Positions 21,129-23,665 of a stretch of 23,665 nucleotides of DNA are shown piece by piece. This DNA comes from Spirochaetia bacterium (GTDB lineage Bacteria; Spirochaetota; Spirochaetia; Treponematales; Breznakiellaceae): the NCBI GenBank assembly GCA_026002045.1, contig BOAV01000035.1, forward strand, positions 1 to 23,665, in the 5' to 3' direction. Made by a program: the position numbers and the translations under genes. The notes below the pieces were generated by a model. It was not told the DNA's origin and did not search any database. It was given only the letters and a program-made list of their open reading frames with translations. Numbering within the stretch: the stretch's first letter is position 1; each line of letters starts with the position of its first letter.

Positions 21129-23185
21129 GGTACACCGATCCCCTCATAGTTTACCCGCATACCGATAGTTATGGTAAGCCCCGGCATGGGGTAGTCGTTG
21201 AATGATTCATAAGAGGTGTTGAGGATATTCCGCCCCACGGCGAAGGCGCTGATGTTTTTGTTGATATGCTGGTTCACCGTTATGTTGAGCAAAAAGCAGG
21301 GGTCCAGTGCGGTAATGTTCGCAGTTTCCGCATAGCGCAGACTTTCGTAATGGCCGGAAATCAACAGGGAACCTTCGTTTTCCCGATTAGCCGCCCCCCA
21401 ATGCAGACTAACCGATGCGCCGATGCTGTGCGTGGGCATGTAGGGAATGCGCTTGTCGGAATCGTAGGTATATCCGTAACTCAAAAGATAGCTTAAAAGG
21501 TACTGATAGGAAAGGGAAAGGCCGATTTTTTTAAACGGGCCTTTTGGGAGGGGAATATCGCCTCCCGCTTTTGCGTTTATGCCGAAGAATATCGCCTCCC
21601 CCACGTTTTGGGGCTTCCAGACTCCCCCCGCGCCATACCAGTGGATCGAATCGTTGGTCCATTGGGTGAAAAAAACGCCTTCGATGTTCCAGTTTTTTTT
21701 GAAACGATAGGCGGCGCCCAGATCGCCCCCCCAGCCGTCTTCGGGCCGCAGGTCCGGGTTGCCATAAGCGCCGCCACCGGCCCAATAGAGGTCCTCAAAG
21801 TCGGGGTGCTTGAAACTGCGGAAATAGTTGTTCTTGAGACTTAAGGAGTCGTTTACATTCCACAGGAAACCGAGCTTTGGCACGGCAACCACGGGCTCCG
21901 CACTGCCGGGGCCGCTGAAAACCGCTTTTACCGAGGGGATAATCAAAAAAGTTTTATGGGGCTGATATTCCGCCGTAAGATAAACGCCGCCCTCATGGCG
22001 GCTGCGGAGGCCGTTCTCCGTGGAATCCAGATAGTTAAAGCGGTAATCCCATCCCGATCGGAATGTAAGCTTTTCCATCATATACCAGCTCCACCGGTTA
22101 ATCGCAGTAATACTGTGCTGGTCGTGAAGGGAGCCGCTCCCCGCCGGCGGATCATAGCCCAAATCCTGCCACGAATAACTGACGCTTGCCTCCGTGGCAA
22201 GATCGTCCCTAAAAACACGGGGCATATCGAGCATGATGTTTTGCCGTAAAGAAATATCGTTTTGTTTTCCCGCCATGCTTGAGTAGCCCGATGTGGGAAT
22301 ATTTTTATCACCGTAATAAAAGTCGGTGGAAACAATCAGCTTTGAATAATCATCCGGCAGATTCCGCACGAAAGATACGGAGGCCCCGGTGTCCCAGACT
22401 TCGCTGCCTTCCTTGCGACGGGTTTTTTCAAAAATAGTATCCCTGTAGAGGAAATGATTCCCCGCGCGGTTGGCAAACAGATTGGCGGAAAGGGAAAATT
22501 TTTCCGCGCCGAATCCCGCGAAAAATGCGGCGTTCTGTGTATCAAGAAGGTCTTCAAAATGGGGACTCCCCTTACTTCCGTCTTTCTCACGGTACACGCC
22601 GGGCAGAGCCGAAGTGTTAGTAACACTACCCCCCAAACGCCAACCGGGCTTCTGTTTTTTGATCGTGATGATATTGATCACACCCCCCAATGCGCCGGAT
22701 ACGTTGTACTTGGTATCAGAACCGCCGTAGATAACCTCAATACGTTCGATGTTGTTAAGATCGATCATGCTGATATCAAACTCACCGGACAGGGGGGAAT
22801 TGGCGGGAACGCCGTCAATCAAAAAAGCGATCCGTTCAGAATCAAAGCCCCGCATATTGATGTCGGTCTGGCTGCCGTAGCCGCCGTAGCTGGTGACCCC
22901 CAGGTCCAAAGTTTCCTGCAACAGACTTGCAAGGTCCGGGGCGTGGACCGCATCAATCTCCTCTTTGGTAACGGTTTTCATCTGCTGGGTGGTTTCAGGG
23001 CTCACCGTTACCGTGAGTCCCTCACCCTCCATAAGAAAAATATCATCATCAAAAAAATCTTCTTCAAGCGCCGCAATCCCTTCCCCCTGCGCCGTATCTT
23101 CCTGCGAATACAGGGGACAGAGGATGCAAAGAATCAGGATAAGGGCCGGGAGCAATCTCCCGAACCTTGGGAAACAGGAAATCAT
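21125..23185 (-). CDS. TonB-dependent outer membrane receptor (BtuB-like)
   Basis: The 686-residue protein imports a large ligand across the outer membrane using energy passed on by TonB. A signal peptide (MISCFPRFGRLLPALILILC, cleavage near YSQ) is followed by an acidic segment and a probable TonB box (LTVTVS near residues 57-62). The plug domain (about 70-180) has MRGFDSERIAFLIDGVPAN, IERIEVIYGGSDTKYNVSGALGGVINIIT. The remaining 500 residues are barrel strands with long loops, including YFRSFKHPDFEDLYW and NPDLRPEDGWGGDLG, both conserved in the family. Its length is near that of BtuB. No strong ribosome site precedes ATG 23185; the upstream lipoprotein gene ends 15 bases before. No cobalamin riboswitch is visible, but the operon start is outside the window. 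Confidence 0.95.
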   Translation of the reverse strand: MISCFPRFGRLLPALILILCILCPLYSQEDTAQGEGIAALEEDFFDDDIFLMEGEGLTVTVSPETTQQMKTVTKEEIDAVHAPDLASLLQETLDLGVTSYGGYGSQTDINMRGFDSERIAFLIDGVPANSPLSGEFDISMIDLNNIERIEVIYGGSDTKYNVSGALGGVINIITIKKQKPGWRLGGSVTNTSALPGVYREKDGSKGSPHFEDLLDTQNAAFFAGFGAEKFSLSANLFANRAGNHFLYRDTIFEKTRRKEGSEVWDTGASVSFVRNLPDDYSKLIVSTDFYYGDKNIPTSGYSSMAGKQNDISLRQNIMLDMPRVFRDDLATEASVSYSWQDLGYDPPAGSGSLHDQHSITAINRWSWYMMEKLTFRSGWDYRFNYLDSTENGLRSRHEGGVYLTAEYQPHKTFLIIPSVKAVFSGPGSAEPVVAVPKLGFLWNVNDSLSLKNNYFRSFKHPDFEDLYWAGGGAYGNPDLRPEDGWGGDLGAAYRFKKNWNIEGVFFTQWTNDSIHWYGAGGVWKPQNVGEAIFFGINAKAGGDIPLPKGPFKKIGLSLSYQYLLSYLLSYGYTYDSDKRIPYMPTHSIGASVSLHWGAANRENEGSLLISGHYESLRYAETANITALDPCFLLNITVNQHINKNISAFAVGRNILNTSYESFNDYPMPGLTITIGMRVNYEGIGVP

Positions 23186-23200
23186 TATGCTGTTTTAAGG

Positions 23201-23665
23201 CTATTGTCTGGTTAGGGGCGTACCCGCCTGCGCCGGTCCGCCGCCCCAGGCTTCCGCATTTTCCGGCTTGAACCTTTCCTTGGCTAATTCCGGGGTTGCT
23301 ACTGCGGAATCGTTAGGGGCTGGCCAGGATATACTCGTGTCATAGGCATCTCCAAGCAGCACGGAGCTTGCCCCTAAGTTTTTGAAGTAAACCGCATTGT
23401 ATTTATTATCCGGGCGCTTAATGATTATGCACCCCGCAGTTGAGCTAAAATTATACACATATTCAATGGATGCATTGGTATAGGGTGCCGGACTCATTCC
23501 ATCGGGGTGCGAAATAGTAGCTGCGGTAATAATATAGGTATCAGTATATCCGCCTCCGTAGTCGCAGAACCATGTGCCGATAAGCTTACTATTAAGATTG
23601 TGGTCATCAACGAAAGGATCATCATCCAGATCACACCCCACAAGCGACAGCGCCCCCATAACAAG
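23201..23665 (-). CDS. Lipoprotein, first visible gene of the TonB operon (5' end outside window)
   Basis: The frame is open to the window edge, giving 154 residues of which the first are the end of a lipoprotein signal (LVMGALSLVGC). A mature acidic N-terminus (DLDDDPFVDDHN) follows, then GTWFCDYGGGYTDTYIIT, a beta-rich region (ASIEYVYNFSSTAGCIIIKRP, YNAVYFKNLG) and a Pro/Gly-rich end. The 'GTW...dtY.it...ieY.....' arrangement reminds me of small beta-rich surface lipoproteins common in treponemes, but I do not recognise the family. The Met at 23659 lies inside the signal and is not the start. As it lies 15 bases upstream of the TonB receptor gene, it may be a surface co-receptor that hands ligand to it. 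Confidence 0.8.
   Translation of the reverse strand, partial: LVMGALSLVGCDLDDDPFVDDHNLNSKLIGTWFCDYGGGYTDTYIITAATISHPDGMSPAPYTNASIEYVYNFSSTAGCIIIKRPDNKYNAVYFKNLGASSVLLGDAYDTSISWPAPNDSAVATPELAKERFKPENAEAWGGGPAQAGTPLTRQ

Noticed and set aside
22454..23215. 253-codon plus-strand frame opposite the TonB receptor
   Set aside because: The receptor's signal peptide and plug motifs are certain on the other strand, and the plus frame has no family pattern.
23186..23665. Cobalamin riboswitch upstream of the TonB receptor
   Set aside because: The region is coding for a lipoprotein; no B12-box-like structure is seen. The operon leader is outside the window.

Overview
The window looks like chromosomal DNA of a spirochaete, most likely a Treponema of moderate to high GC such as the termite-gut group. 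This is inferred from gene content: a bacterial XPB helicase with its partner, Cys-rich and DUF362 proteins, periplasmic and outer-membrane proteins with spirochaete-like lipoprotein signals, and a patchily distributed GlnRS. No rRNA or other decisive marker is present, so the genus is an inference.

Positions 1-1552 are the edge of an integrated mobile element at a tRNA-Arg(CCU) gene. The element's tyrosine integrase starts next to the tRNA 3' end and reads away from it. The integrase is broken twice. Eight copies of a 7-bp repeat near its start introduce in-frame stops, and an IS1595-family element (partial, running off the left edge) cuts off its C-terminal catalytic half.

Positions 1590-8078 are a plus-strand block. 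It begins with an XPB-type DNA repair helicase, a helicase-associated partner and a NYN-nuclease/LOTUS protein, all nearly touching. An SGNH hydrolase and D-Ala-D-Ala ligase follow. A hot-dog thioesterase converges on ddl from the right, and its promoter region is shared with a divergent zinc-ribbon NUDIX hydrolase.

An AT-rich orphan adenine DNA methyltransferase (9037-10134, minus) and a TIM-barrel sugar isomerase-like gene follow. The isomerase shares a small palindromic promoter region with the divergent free-Met-R-sulfoxide reductase. Then come an unrecognised protein, glutaminyl-tRNA synthetase, an esterase, a DUF362 ferredoxin-like protein and a 49-residue Cys-rich protein, ended by a clear terminator at 16114-16150.

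The right part is on the minus strand. A promoter, a 34-residue membrane miniprotein and a trypsin-like protease fused to an outer-membrane-like C-terminal domain occupy 16208-18347. A TonB-dependent uptake operon occupies 18395-23665 (lipoprotein, receptor, binding lipoprotein, permease, ATPase); it would carry a corrinoid, haem or iron complex across both membranes.

The points most worth a second look are the XPB/partner/NYN-LOTUS module, the heptamer-silenced integrase, the protease-barrel fusion with its miniprotein, an over-represented GTAATACT motif, and two promoters placed so close to the start codon that the mRNAs should be nearly leaderless.
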